This document shows positions 62,201 through 64,000 of a DNA stretch of 64,000 nucleotides, one piece after another; the stretch's first letter is position 1, and every line of letters begins with the position of its first letter. Where the stretch lies: positions 93,803,345 to 93,867,344 of the forward strand of contig CP136061.1 in assembly GCA_032622095.1 (NCBI GenBank). Reading direction: 5' to 3'. Origin of the DNA: Siphonodentalium dalli (lineage: Eukaryota; Mollusca; Scaphopoda; Gadilida; Siphonodentaliidae). The notes under the pieces were generated by a model, which did not search any database, had not been told where the DNA came from, and saw only the letters and a list, made by a program, of their open reading frames with translations. A program made the translations under genes and the position numbers.

Positions 62201-63069
62201 AAGTCATTCTGCTTAAGCCTCATCTTCTGGGAAGTATCTAGAGTCTCAAATTAGCATTGTTTTTAGCTACTTTTTCCCTTCTGTTCCATCTTACACCCGC
62301 AATTTGTCGGTTTGAGCATGTGCTTCTGGCCCACATCTCCAAAAATTAACAAACTTCAAAAATCAATATCTGATCACTCTGAGCTTTGGTGGGTGGGTTC
62401 CTTGACTCGAATCAAATATTTTTTACCCCTGAAGCCACATAAATAGTAAATTAGTGGTGCTTAATCGGATTGAGTACCTTTAAATGAAAACTTACCATTT
62501 TCTCTTAAGATGATAGGTTTCCTCATGCATACATATGGTGACTGCATTTCACAAGACATTAACTTTATCCTGTTGAAATGGAATTTAATGCTTTGGAATT
62601 TACTGAGGTCGCCAGCAGTCAAACCTCTTTTAACACGTGAACTCCCAGTGCCATTTACAGCTAAAAACGATCTCTTCAACTTCGCAAAGAGCTCCTCAAT
62701 AGAAGACATCGGAGTGACAAGCGTCCCATTCGACGGCGGCAGGGTTTCAGAAATATTAGCAGTGAGAGCTCTCAAATCACTCATAAGCTCGTTGGAAACA
62801 TCATGCCTTGAATCTGCTGATGTCATATTAAGCATCTGAGCTAGAGCAAGCATCGATGCAGCGTCGGGTGGAATTGTTGTCCGAATGGGTAGCGGTGGTG
62901 GCGGAGGTCTTGTGTTGTCTTTGTTGGAAACTGGAAATAAACCAATAGGATTGTGTCCTTCGTTGTTACTTGGTGTCACTTCTTTTACTGTTTGACCCGA
63001 ACCTTGATTGTCTGACGTCTGGTTATTTATAGCAGACAATGCTTCATGAAGCAAACTTCGCTCGAGATC
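16977..63069 (-). CDS. Adhesion GPCR with C-type lectin, Ig and GAIN/GPS domains (last 1300 residues, 18 exons)
   Basis: Eighteen exons with GT-AG borders total 3903 bases (1300 codons plus TAA) without a break in frame. Residues counted from 63069: 1-191, low-complexity Pro-rich region, RVKR site and a CTLD-like end; 192-309, C-type lectin domain; 309-424, Ig domain (Cys, WFKDG, GIYQCKV); 424-556, SEA-like stretch; 556-690, Cys/Trp cassette and acidic linker; 691-960, GAIN domain with GPS (CVFW...CLCNHLT); 990-1245, seven helices with CW in loop 2 and the GLTWVFGYLAI helix 6; then a Ser/Thr/Lys-rich tail. Adhesion GPCRs are cleaved at HL/T and activated by the freed tethered peptide, here TNFAVLIDF. 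Ligand and G protein are unknown. The start codon and signal peptide lie beyond 63069. The architecture is read from the sequence; the exact subfamily is not resolved. Confidence 0.93.
17230..18758 (-). repeat. 58-bp minisatellite made of a 3' splice site plus exon start
   Basis: About 23 units of 58 bases lie directly upstream (- strand sense) of the last receptor exon. Each contains intron end gtctttacag (or gtctttatag) followed by the exon's first ~32 bases, encoding GLTWVFGYLAI, then about 20 bases leading into the next unit. At least two units (near 17396 and 17630) have lost the AG. The array is broken at 18111-18220 by a half mariner-like MITE and is cut off at ~18753 by a G-type element. 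Confidence 0.95.
18111..18222. mobile_element. Family F half element inside the 58-bp array
   Basis: Left arm only; interrupts the minisatellite after unit ~14, so the array existed before this sequence arrived or was converted. Confidence 0.82.
18753..18881. mobile_element. Family G MITE, right part, ends the 58-bp array
   Basis: Starts inside the element (gggcctaagcagaatgagg) and ends ttgcaggcttg. The break with the array is abrupt. Confidence 0.82.
19092..19288 (-). CDS. aGPCR exon 17: outer loop 2, helix 5, start of 6
   Basis: Acceptor tgcctttcag; donor GTAAGC. Encodes YCWMSLTAFYYAFAMPIGLI (conserved Cys-Trp), helix 5 and a basic third inner loop with ARKKAMANLQ, then ISTFVLLG. Confidence 0.94.
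19481..19747. mobile_element. Family C MITE
   Basis: TTAA-flanked; ends CCCTTTCATGACGGGAGC and GCTCCAGTCATAGAAGGG; two palindromes. Confidence 0.87.
20311..20380 (-). CDS. aGPCR exon 16: helix 4
   Basis: Acceptor tcaatttcag; donor GTGAGT. A 70-base exon encoding GTPMIPVAVIAGYDHTLYIG GEK, the end of helix 4 and start of the second outer loop. Phase 1 in, 2 out. Confidence 0.92.
20846..21062. mobile_element. Family F mariner-like MITE
   Basis: TA-flanked, near-perfect arms around 20952. Confidence 0.9.
21194..21653. mobile_element. Family G MITE, long form
   Basis: Flanked by TTGCTCAG on both sides (8-bp duplication). Variant ends caagcctgagtctagtg. Confidence 0.91.
21755..22432. mobile_element. 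hAT-like non-autonomous element H2 (678 bp)
   Basis: Inverted ends CAGACTTTCATTTTT / AAAAATGAAAGTCTG; flanks ATCTATAT / CTATATAT match at 6 of 8. Shares gaggcgcgcgatcgc next to the end with H1. Contains an open frame on + (21702-21956 region) with no recognised domain. Confidence 0.85.
23072..23364. mobile_element. Foldback MITE with a nested family F element
   Basis: Outer inverted ends TTATTACTTGGTTAGTTTGA / TCAAACTAATCAAGTAATAA (~31 bases). A TA-flanked family F copy (23144-23318) sits in the middle with one arm shortened. Confidence 0.82.
23662..24010 (+). mobile_element. K-type element with variable 5' hairpin, copy 1
   Basis: aaactagaggtgtgact then hairpin GTCCC-AAT-GGGAC (23678-23690), taaggataccccc, and a body with 'tgccaagtttcacggaatat'. 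The 3' end is unclear. Confidence 0.6.
24081..24343 (-). CDS. aGPCR exon 15: helices 2 and 3, start of 4
   Basis: Acceptor taacttgcag; donor GTAAGA. Encodes KTIFNLSLALLASWTIFLSG (helix 2), LLHYFILCSFMWMLMQAVLQ (helix 3) and RYMLKTVLCAWG. The FMWM..QAV core is diagnostic of class B2 receptors. Confidence 0.94.
25092..25174. repeat. 83-base GC-rich palindrome
   Basis: agtttgcgatttcaaa at the left is matched by ttttgaaatcgcaaact at the right; the centre is made of ggtacgggtacc-type words around acgggtagctacccgt. Confidence 0.85.
25673..26069. mobile_element. Family A-like MITE, divergent subtype
   Basis: TTAA-flanked; starts AGATGCATAATCCGAATTAA and ends GATCGGTTTGAGTAGCT. Shares one end type with family A and a second, different end type with the copies at 35.4 and 36.1 kb. 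Confidence 0.75.
26070..27544. other. Intron interior with C-runs
   Basis: C-run at 26588-26600 and G-run at 26838-26846 flank a 250-base stretch; 'acccgtacccgtcgaacggg' at 27385 recalls the 25.1-kb palindrome. No gene seen on either strand. Confidence 0.5.
27545..27780. mobile_element. Family C MITE, left end lost
   Basis: Half palindrome, spacer and one full palindrome, ending gctccagtcatggaagggtc. A truncated G element is joined directly at its end. Confidence 0.8.
27781..27866. mobile_element. Family G fragment
   Basis: Left end only (caagccttgaaatagtgtg) up to the hairpin. Confidence 0.8.
27950..28008. mobile_element. Family D right-end remnant
   Basis: Only 'tgatacaaaaatcggacttg' and 'gtactgaaagggttaa' remain. 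Confidence 0.65.
28495..29515. mobile_element. Long inverted repeat (foldback) with nested G element
   Basis: 28507-28690 (ccagtgacaaggttcacaag ... caaacaaagggaagtt) pairs with 29320-29512 in reverse. The G element at 28808-29263 occupies the loop. Confidence 0.8.
28808..29263. mobile_element. Family G MITE, long form, nested in a foldback
   Basis: Flanked by AAGATATT on both sides. It lies in the loop of the inverted repeat 28495-29515. Confidence 0.91.
30040..30290. repeat. Two ~125-bp tandem units
   Basis: Both contain 'cggatttcgacgaaatttt', then 'gtcaaatcgt' and 'gacctgaccttgaccttcaa'. They belong to the dispersed 'aaatcgg' repeat group and sit in the intron after the GPS exon. Confidence 0.8.
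30688..30965. repeat. Inverted copy of the receptor 3' flank
   Basis: Counterpart of 16595-16865, in the intron between the GPS exon and helix 2 exon; it ends exactly where family B element 30967 begins. Confidence 0.8.
30967..31366. mobile_element. Family B piggyBac-like MITE, 400 bp
   Basis: Nearly identical to the copy at 1747-2146, same 400-base length and TTAA ends. Suggests recent activity. Confidence 0.92.
31499..31785 (-). CDS. aGPCR exon 14: GPS cleavage motif and helix 1
   Basis: Acceptor ttttttcag; donor GTAAGA. Encodes CVFWDFSLNGLHGGWSQEGC, then CLCNHLTNFAVLID, all GPS cysteines and the HL/T cleavage site. Helix 1 is ALSIISVIGLSLSIFGLTMT. The 33-bp array begins about 70 bases upstream of the acceptor. 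Confidence 0.95.
31850..33415. repeat. 33-bp tandem array, about 47 units
   Basis: Units of the form gatatacacagaatgacc + tatatatgccactaa lie in the intron before the GPS exon. Because 33 is divisible by 3 and the unit lacks stops in several frames, long open frames appear on both strands (11-residue periods such as YTQNDLYMPLR on + and YILVAYIGHSV on -). I see no start context, splice sites or non-repeat coding flank, so I call these by-products of the repeat. Confidence 0.95.
33549..33685. mobile_element. Family G partial element
   Basis: Right third (aggcctaagcagaatgagg to tttgagcctg), after the 33-bp array. Confidence 0.78.
33726..34199. mobile_element. Family A foldback MITE
   Basis: Ends at TTAA 34196-34199, which is also the first TTAA of a family C element. 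Arms of about 200 bases are almost perfect inverted copies around 33960. Confidence 0.88.
34196..34409. mobile_element. Family C MITE, decayed
   Basis: TTAA-flanked and shorter (214 bases) with reduced palindromes. Shares its left TTAA with a family A element. Confidence 0.82.
34528..34730. mobile_element. Family G MITE
   Basis: Flanked by CATAGCAT on both sides; shortened first hairpin. Lies 27 bases from the donor end of exon 13. Confidence 0.9.
34758..34957 (-). CDS. aGPCR exon 13: GAIN subdomain B
   Basis: Acceptor cttctctag; donor GTAAAT. Encodes KKDMRLSMTVFRHGNLFEVA, then NSPIISGSINGKKIQDL and ends RPYK. The N-S-P-I-I-S-G motif followed by a strand leading to GPS is typical of GAIN. 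Confidence 0.9.
35039..35378. mobile_element. Family B MITE lacking parts of a palindrome
   Basis: Same ends, but about 60 bases covering the right half of the first palindrome and adjoining sequence are deleted, giving 340 bases. Confidence 0.88.
35375..35827. mobile_element. Family A-like MITE, divergent subtype, reversed
   Basis: Same subtype as 25673-26069 in opposite orientation. Its left target (ATAA, a mutated TTAA) is shared with the end of the family B element. Confidence 0.75.
35855..36107. mobile_element. Family G MITE
   Basis: Ends CAAGCCTTGAAATAGGG / CCCTATTTCAAGGCTT, two hairpins separated by a short spacer. Inserted between family A-like sequences. Confidence 0.88.
36110..36297. 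mobile_element. Family A-like fragment
   Basis: Matches the end region of 25673-26069 (gtaattaatcgattctgata ... cggattgtgtacgtttaa). It follows directly after a G-type element. Confidence 0.7.
37019..37446. mobile_element. Family G MITE, long form
   Basis: Ends caagcctgagtttagtgtg / cagtaaactcaggtttg. Ends about 110 bases from exon 12. Confidence 0.87.
37555..37826 (-). CDS. aGPCR exon 12: GAIN domain, A to B transition
   Basis: Acceptor ctctttgtag; donor GTAAGT. Encodes ILKGVELFTDDVDLEGEDTL, then VAVQIWEFTNVTTKP and EYDVAIEIPEQLVQREID. The 'IPEQL' segment is typical of GAIN subdomain B strands. Confidence 0.88.
37876..38156. mobile_element. Family D piggyBac-like MITE
   Basis: TTAA-flanked; ends CCCTTTCAGTGCCAGGGGCC and CCTGGCACTCAAAGGG. 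Contains one copy of the same palindrome as families B and C. Confidence 0.87.
38300..38524 (+). repeat. Dispersed repeat with peptide-like conservation, copy 2
   Basis: See the copy at 3232-3395. The frame is open from 38309 to 38524 here. It lies in a receptor intron on the opposite strand, just after a family D element. Confidence 0.55.
38636..38679. repeat. Poly-C tract
   Basis: Nearly uninterrupted C run (with a few A) of about 44 bases. Its length may be a sequencing or assembly approximation. Confidence 0.9.
38680..39639. other. Intron interior, unique sequence
   Basis: 'ggattcaccccccaaaattaa' type repeats around 38.7 and 39.05 kb ('ttaactggtattc' twice). Nothing coding. Confidence 0.5.
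39640..40000. repeat. Tandem array of about 44-bp units
   Basis: Repeats of 'gaattagcatacatctgaca' plus 'taatatcaaatggtacatac', about seven divergent units with two alternating variants. Intronic; no coding signal. Confidence 0.85.
39999..40900. mobile_element. Foldback element with nested family B MITE
   Basis: Left arm 40005-40145 (gtagagatcatactccacca ... atacatgttccttaa) is the inverse of 40740-40890. Related arms recur at 63.09-63.70 kb and ~47.03 kb. Confidence 0.8.
40146..40545. mobile_element. Family B MITE nested in a foldback element
   Basis: Complete 400-base copy at a TTAA. It separates the two arms of a larger inverted repeat (39999-40900). Confidence 0.9.
40901..41827. other. 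Intron interior, unique sequence
   Basis: No coding signal. 'gaccattcctcctgccgac' type sequence at 40.95 kb recurs loosely at 43.56 kb (gacccatccccccgacccc), suggesting that the K element 41828-43250 inserted into an older repeat. Confidence 0.45.
41828..43250 (+). mobile_element. K-type element with variable 5' hairpin, copy 2 (holds the 161-bp array)
   Basis: acaagaggtg then hairpin GCATC-AGA-GATGC (41839-41851). The body is the 161-bp array; the tail is 'cgcccgcccgtccgccgccc' followed by tctagttttgg. Confidence 0.68.
41938..43085. repeat. 161-bp tandem array, about 7 units
   Basis: Units begin aaaatgactaattaagggcc and recur at about 161-base spacing (41940, 42101, ...), with internal 'accaaatttcaatcaaatcg' and 'gaagttatcgcgctaacgag'. 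It forms the body of the K-type element 41828-43250. Unit divergence is low. Confidence 0.93.
43678..44106. mobile_element. Family G MITE, long form, right end eroded
   Basis: Starts caagcatgcaaatagtgtg; ends within tgcaaatgacagaca. Confidence 0.84.
44130..44556 (+). repeat. Dispersed repeat with ~115-bp internal units
   Basis: Three units with 'ccaaatttgagtcggatcgg' and 'atcaaagtaggcctacat', ending in cacacacaacaatacagaca and then gaagttccaaaatatataat. The end recurs in reverse at 29515-29550, so it is a dispersed element end. Confidence 0.75.
44565..44656 (-). CDS. aGPCR exon 11: GAIN helical subdomain, continued
   Basis: Acceptor tcattaacag; donor GTATTT. Encodes VGINLMRSISRLSLVNQHEA to NRTSANR. 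Short 92-base exon, phase 0 in and 2 out; it bridges its neighbours exactly in frame. Confidence 0.85.
45194..45447. mobile_element. Family G MITE
   Basis: Ends CAAGCCTTGAAATAGGG / CCCTATTTCAAGGCTTG, two hairpins with a 'cttacacctcagc' spacer. Confidence 0.89.
45465..45600. repeat. Possible LINE/SINE end
   Basis: Starts right after a G element with 'aatcagaatactttatttc', a phrase that looks like an inverted retroposon 3' end. No further support. Confidence 0.35.
45928..46047. repeat. 120-base near-perfect palindrome beside a splice donor
   Basis: attgcataattctgctaaat ... reads almost the same in reverse, with the tip at tcaatcattga. The right foot is 7 bases from the end of exon 10. Confidence 0.92.
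46055..46201 (-). CDS. aGPCR exon 10: GAIN helical subdomain start
   Basis: Acceptor ctttatatag; donor GTAAAA. Encodes ISMEEDNVEQLLDEMADKLE to ETDNVNRK, amphipathic helices of GAIN subdomain A. Phase 0 in and out. A 120-base palindrome lies 7 bases past the donor end. Confidence 0.86.
46268..46484. mobile_element. Family F mariner-like MITE
   Basis: TA-flanked, full length, tip at 46375-46382. Lies 67 bases upstream (gene sense) of exon 10. Confidence 0.9.
46537..46990. mobile_element. Family G MITE, divergent long form
   Basis: Inner parts match (agaatgaggtccccagaagg, acctcattctgctttaggcc); ends are eroded. Confidence 0.78.
47065..47281. mobile_element. Family F mariner-like MITE
   Basis: TA-flanked, full length, arms nearly perfect. 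Confidence 0.9.
47449..47750 (-). CDS. aGPCR exon 9: Cys/Trp cassette and acidic linker
   Basis: Acceptor tatgttgcag. Encodes DGQPIGTGECTG...EEPQWIFSPN, the Cys/Trp pattern often seen ahead of GAIN, then a Glu/Asp-rich linker ending ELRE. Of two donors (GTGAGG, GTCAGT), only GTCAGT after 47449 preserves the frame. Confidence 0.86.
48003..48030. repeat. ATT microsatellite
   Basis: About nine tandem copies of the trinucleotide att/tta inside the intron after exon 9 on the + coordinate side. Confidence 0.95.
48435..48536 (-). CDS. aGPCR exon 8: Cys cassette, part 1
   Basis: Two acceptors are possible. The one ending ttaag before 48536 keeps the frame and gives ACRGQNITIPRTFNVVSF ending DTAETCG; the one 10 bases further in would give a stop. 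Donor GTGAGT. Confidence 0.82.
49680..49931. mobile_element. Family C MITE
   Basis: Ends taaccttttcatgactgga and tcatggaagggtta; two decayed palindromes. Confidence 0.82.
50203..50457. mobile_element. Family G MITE with 8-bp duplication
   Basis: Flanked by TGGTTAAA on both sides (5' ...ttggttaaa|caagcc). Two hairpins with different stems. Confidence 0.9.
50686..50939. mobile_element. Family G MITE with 8-bp duplication
   Basis: Flanked by CTTGTAAC on both sides. Confidence 0.91.
51078..51379. mobile_element. Family G MITE, left end lost
   Basis: Middle segment (gggatcagattgaagttccc) and right third ending atatccagacttg. Confidence 0.8.
51429..51539. mobile_element. Family F half element
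   Basis: Right arm only, ending gggcagtactgta five bases before the donor end of exon 7. Confidence 0.8.
51544..51734 (-). CDS. aGPCR exon 7: SEA-like region, part 2
   Basis: Acceptor is a long T-run ending cag; donor GTAAGT. Encodes AKPGRVTFHTYITANRAIML, then YRIYLSYYRQFSTVFIRNT and the linker NQTKSIVIRSA. Phase 2 in, phase 1 out. Confidence 0.82.
51778..52006. mobile_element. Family C MITE
   Basis: Ends taaccttttcatgacagga and catggaagggttaa. The left palindrome loop is collapsed into a (ta)n run. It lies between exon 7's acceptor side and a K-type element. Confidence 0.83.
52011..52650 (+). mobile_element. K-type element with variable 5' hairpin, copy 3
   Basis: aacaagaggtgt then hairpin GCACT-CG-AGTGC (52023-52034), ctagcatacccc, body units with 'aaattattgaaatcggttca', a ggacggacgg tail and a 3' hairpin (taccccccattttc / gaaagtgggggta). 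Confidence 0.72.
52757..52913. repeat. 52-bp unit repeated three times
   Basis: The unit 'tgaaccgtttccgggtctgt' plus 32 more bases repeats three times with one substitution visible (ccggg/cctgg). Intronic. Confidence 0.92.
53101..53558. mobile_element. Family G MITE, long form
   Basis: Flanked by GTTGCTTC / CTTGCTTC. Ends caagactgagtttagtgtg / actatactcagacttg. About 78 bases from exon 6. Confidence 0.9.
53636..53840 (-). CDS. aGPCR exon 6: SEA-like region, part 1
   Basis: Acceptor cctgattgcag; donor GTGAGT. Encodes EVVTLFGEIGISGLPEITEL, then helical-looking sequence and KLEFHNFVIDISSRII. Position between Ig and GAIN and the alternating pattern suggest a SEA-like fold; this is a guess from pattern only. 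Confidence 0.8.
53895..54336. mobile_element. Family D piggyBac-like MITE, longer form
   Basis: Same ends as 37876-38156 with about 160 extra internal bases (atgcttaagcatgctataac ...). TTAA-flanked. Confidence 0.86.
54337..55075. other. Intron interior, unique sequence
   Basis: AT-rich, no recognised repeat or gene apart from loose 'tattgtatcgtgatcaagtg' repeats at 54.7 and 54.98 kb. Confidence 0.5.
55076..55243 (-). CDS. aGPCR exon 5: Ig-like domain, second half
   Basis: Acceptor gtttatttcag; donor GTAAGC. Encodes KKVLLLDKNLIRN and then LQGIYQCKVWRV, the F-strand (GxYxC) of the Ig fold, ending QLVIFKG. Phase 1 in and out. Confidence 0.9.
55311..55795 (+). mobile_element. K-type element with variable 5' hairpin, copy 4
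   Basis: aacaacaagaaat then hairpin GTCAC-TCG-GTGAC (55325-55337), tatgcccc, then a body with 'aaaacgaccttgacc', tail 'ggacagatggac', and end ttcaggggcatt that can pair with the 5' atgcccc. Confidence 0.7.
56510..56769. mobile_element. Family C MITE
   Basis: TTAA-flanked; two palindromes with the usual spacer; a C-run replaces part of the right end. Ends 16 bases before exon 56785. Confidence 0.86.
56785..56961 (-). CDS. aGPCR exon 4: Ig-like domain, first half
   Basis: Acceptor ctttttccag; donor GTAAGT. Encodes DDSSGEVNVSPVSEPDQSP, then NVLLCQLATIVKELPIVWFK DG, with the B-strand Cys and C-strand Trp of an Ig fold. Confidence 0.9.
57062..57445. mobile_element. Family B MITE, reverse orientation
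   Basis: TTAA-flanked; unique arm now on the left, CCCTTCTGTTGGGTAAAGGG end on the right. Both palindromes intact. Confidence 0.9.
57690..58300 (-). pseudogene. LINE reverse-transcriptase C-terminal remnant
   Basis: On the - strand, frames with breaks read QKKWDSLLEKNLSDNDWKDI, then CTFCGNIRETTLHLFFEC, then LLYKRFIHCFKIRSMKP. The CxxC...HLFxxC knuckle and K-x-x-I tail are typical of L1/Tx1-type LINE proteins. Stops and frame changes mark it as dead. Confidence 0.75.
58501..58944. mobile_element. Family A foldback MITE
   Basis: TTAA at both ends, GGTACTCAATCAGATC / GATTGAGTACC. Central 'ccacttgattttagagttat' forms the hairpin tip. Confidence 0.88.
59424..59561. mobile_element. Family G MITE, left half
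   Basis: Intact left half up to the 'cttacacctcagc' spacer, then it stops. Confidence 0.82.
59750..59905 (-). CDS. aGPCR exon 3: C-type lectin domain, second half
   Basis: Acceptor tttgctttcag; donor GTAAGA. Encodes SSYWVRYKERKHGDPGREFC and ends SCDATTSGVICTKERE, the C....C....(F/V)IC closing pattern. No EPN/QPD or WND calcium-sugar motif is visible, so glycan binding is doubtful. Confidence 0.88.
60231..60679. mobile_element. Family E MITE with unrelated ends but the shared palindrome
   Basis: Inverted ends TATATGTGACCCGCCATATC / GATATGGCGGGTCACATATA continue for ~40 bases. Inside: one truncated and one full copy of the B/C/D palindrome, plus a second hairpin (cagagccccag ... gtgtggggctccctg). 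Confidence 0.85.
60680..61376. other. Intron interior, unique sequence
   Basis: No repeat or coding segment recognised; short open frames only. Confidence 0.5.
61377..61571 (-). CDS. aGPCR exon 2: C-type lectin domain, first half
   Basis: Acceptor tttattacag; donor GTAGGT. Encodes STCAPQWSGDVFHRKCYKKI, then YPQASQKCKEYWGKVASVS. This is the C..W...CY...(S/Y)..A...C opening of a C-type lectin domain. Phase 1 in and out. The frame is fixed by the neighbouring exons, not by the longest open frame here. Confidence 0.9.
61592..61808. mobile_element. Family F mariner-like MITE
   Basis: TA-flanked, full length. Lies 21 bases from the acceptor side of exon 2 (61571). Confidence 0.9.
61835..62200 (+). 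pseudogene. LINE (CR1/Rex-like) 3' remnant
   Basis: Translations give TKKFDHISPIFIGYLSD and, in another frame, LEFKSALKTHIFQIASHL, resembling the 'HI.PIL..LHWLP' and 'FK..LKTHLF' C-terminal motifs of such LINEs. Frameshifted, with no 5' part. Confidence 0.6.
62210..62284. mobile_element. Family G internal fragment
   Basis: Long-form middle (gcttaagcctcatcttctgg ... ttttcccttctg) joined to a family A arm. Confidence 0.72.
62284..62483. mobile_element. Family A fragment joined to a G fragment
   Basis: Only the right arm (ccatcttacacccgcaattt to gattgagtacctttaa) is present; the left side abuts part of a G-type element (62210-62284). It ends 12 bases before the donor side of exon 62496. Confidence 0.78.
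62496..63069 (-). CDS. aGPCR exon 1 of window: Pro-rich stalk, RVKR site, CTLD-like end
   Basis: Acceptor cttgttacag sits before 63069 and donor GTAAGT follows 62496. Encodes DLERSLLHEALSAI, then Asn/Ser/Pro-rich sequence with PPPPPLP, several N-x-S/T sites, a furin-like RVKR, and a C-terminal SCEMQSPYVCMRKP that resembles the last strand of a C-type lectin fold. The lectin reading of that end is tentative because the first half is not in the window. Confidence 0.85.
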
Positions 63070-63084
63070 CTGTAACAAGATATG

Positions 63085-63700
63085 TTAACGTAGGGAATAT
63101 ATTTCTTTGTTAATAATTGTTCCTTAATAATCTATTTCACAGTAAGGGATCACAAATCAAGGTCAAATTATTTTTTTACTCTTGTGTATCATATCACCTA
63201 AATCATGCAATCTTGAGCTGGGACCATGCACCCGCAACTGAGAAATAAGATTACTGAGGAAGAAGTATTAACAAGTTATTGAGGAACAAGTTAGGCCAAT
63301 GTAATCTCATATATGCGAGGCTCCCTATGGGAGAATCGCGTATATAAGAGAATGCATTGCCACAGGGTTTTCGTAAAATTTCAGAAAGCTCCAGGAATGG
63401 AAGGGTTAATAATCTATTTCACAGTAGGGGGTGGTCCCAGCTCAAGGTCGATTGATTTTGTTACTCTTGTGAATCGGCTCACCAAAGTCACCTAAATCAT
63501 GCAATCTTGAGCTAGGACCATGCACCTGCTTCTGTGAAGAAGATTATTGAGGAAAAAGTATTAACAAAGAAGTATATTCCATTATAAAGTTCCCCGTCAG
63601 AACAGGTCAGAACATCAAAAAGTTCCCAGGTTTTGATTTGGTGCAATATGATCTCTATGGGTGTAGCCAGAGTAGAGAATCATGGCATGATCTGGGTTTC
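63085..63700. repeat. Duplicated part of the 40-kb foldback family
   Basis: 'gttccttaataatctatttc' and 'aatcatgcaatcttgagct' occur at 63.12-63.23 kb and again at 63.41-63.51 kb around a family C element; 'agaacatcaaaaagttccca' matches 40.81 kb. Confidence 0.75.
63290..63409. mobile_element. Family C MITE fragment
   Basis: One palindrome and the right end ('aaagctccaggaatggaagg' then TTAA), nested in a repeat duplicated on both sides (63.1 and 63.4 kb). Confidence 0.8.
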
Positions 63701-63905
63701 TTGCTGCTATACAGGAACAGAGTAGTCCTTTCATGGGGGACTGGGTAACTAAGTCTTGAAATAACTGGCCTTCATAGTCAATGGCAGGCTGAAACCTCCC
63801 ATCTATTCTAATATATCAGGCTGAAATGCTTTTGTATCTACCGTTGTAATACAGACCCTAATTGAATTGATTATCAATCACAGAAATAAATGTCAAAATC
63901 AATAG

Positions 63906-64000
63906 TAAGTGTGCCTGTCATTTGCAGAATGAGGTCCCCAAAGGGAGAATTTAGTGACGCTATCCTACACAGCGGGCTATCATCACTTAATTCACCCTCT
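63906..64000. mobile_element. Family G MITE cut by the window end
   Basis: Starts agtgtgcctgtcatttgcag and runs through the first hairpin to the last base of the window. Confidence 0.85.

Noticed and set aside
62510-62839. A 109-codon open frame on the + strand
   Set aside because: Antisense shadow of receptor exon 1 of the window.
1-64000. tRNA or rRNA genes
   Set aside because: No tRNA A/B-box pair with cloverleaf folding and no rRNA-like conserved stretch was seen on reading; a tRNAscan-SE run would be decisive.

Overview
This window is animal genomic DNA: AT-rich, with short exons, long introns with GT-AG splice sites, and very many short DNA transposons. The dispersed 'ataactctatcaaatttta' / 'ccaaatttcaatcaaatcgg' repeats, with GGAC-rich tails, resemble repeats I associate with marine lophotrochozoans (a mollusc or brachiopod). 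That assignment is an inference; no species is identified.

Two genes can be read and they are convergent. On the + strand, four exons (2425-8031) encode the C-terminal 207 residues of the mitochondrial phosphate carrier (SLC25A3 family), up to its stop codon. On the - strand, 18 exons (63069 down to 16977) join in one uninterrupted frame. They encode the last 1300 residues of an adhesion G-protein-coupled receptor: a possible first C-type lectin end, a C-type lectin domain, an Ig domain, a SEA-like stretch, a Cys/Trp cassette, a GAIN domain with GPS cleavage site, seven membrane helices and a short tail. The 5' ends of both genes lie outside the window.

Nearly everything else is intronic or intergenic repeat. 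I recognise: (A) TTAA-flanked foldback MITEs ending GGTACTCAATC; (B, C, D) three piggyBac-like TTAA MITE groups with different ends but one shared internal palindrome; (E) a fourth element type with unrelated ends carrying the same palindrome; (F) mariner-like TA-flanked MITEs (CAGTAATGCCCTAA ends); (G) about 21 hAT-like MITEs (CAAGCCT ends) with readable 8-bp target duplications; (H) two longer hAT-like elements; and (K) elements that begin with a 5-bp-stem hairpin whose sequence changes from copy to copy. Two LINE 3' ends are also present.

Tandem arrays are prominent: a 58-bp array (17.2-18.75 kb) built from the 3' splice site and first coding bases of the receptor's last exon; a 33-bp array (31.85-33.41 kb) that is open in several frames; and a 161-bp array (41.9-43.1 kb). 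The most interesting signals are the splice-site minisatellite, the palindrome shared by four transposon types, and the hairpins whose stems change while their shape is kept.
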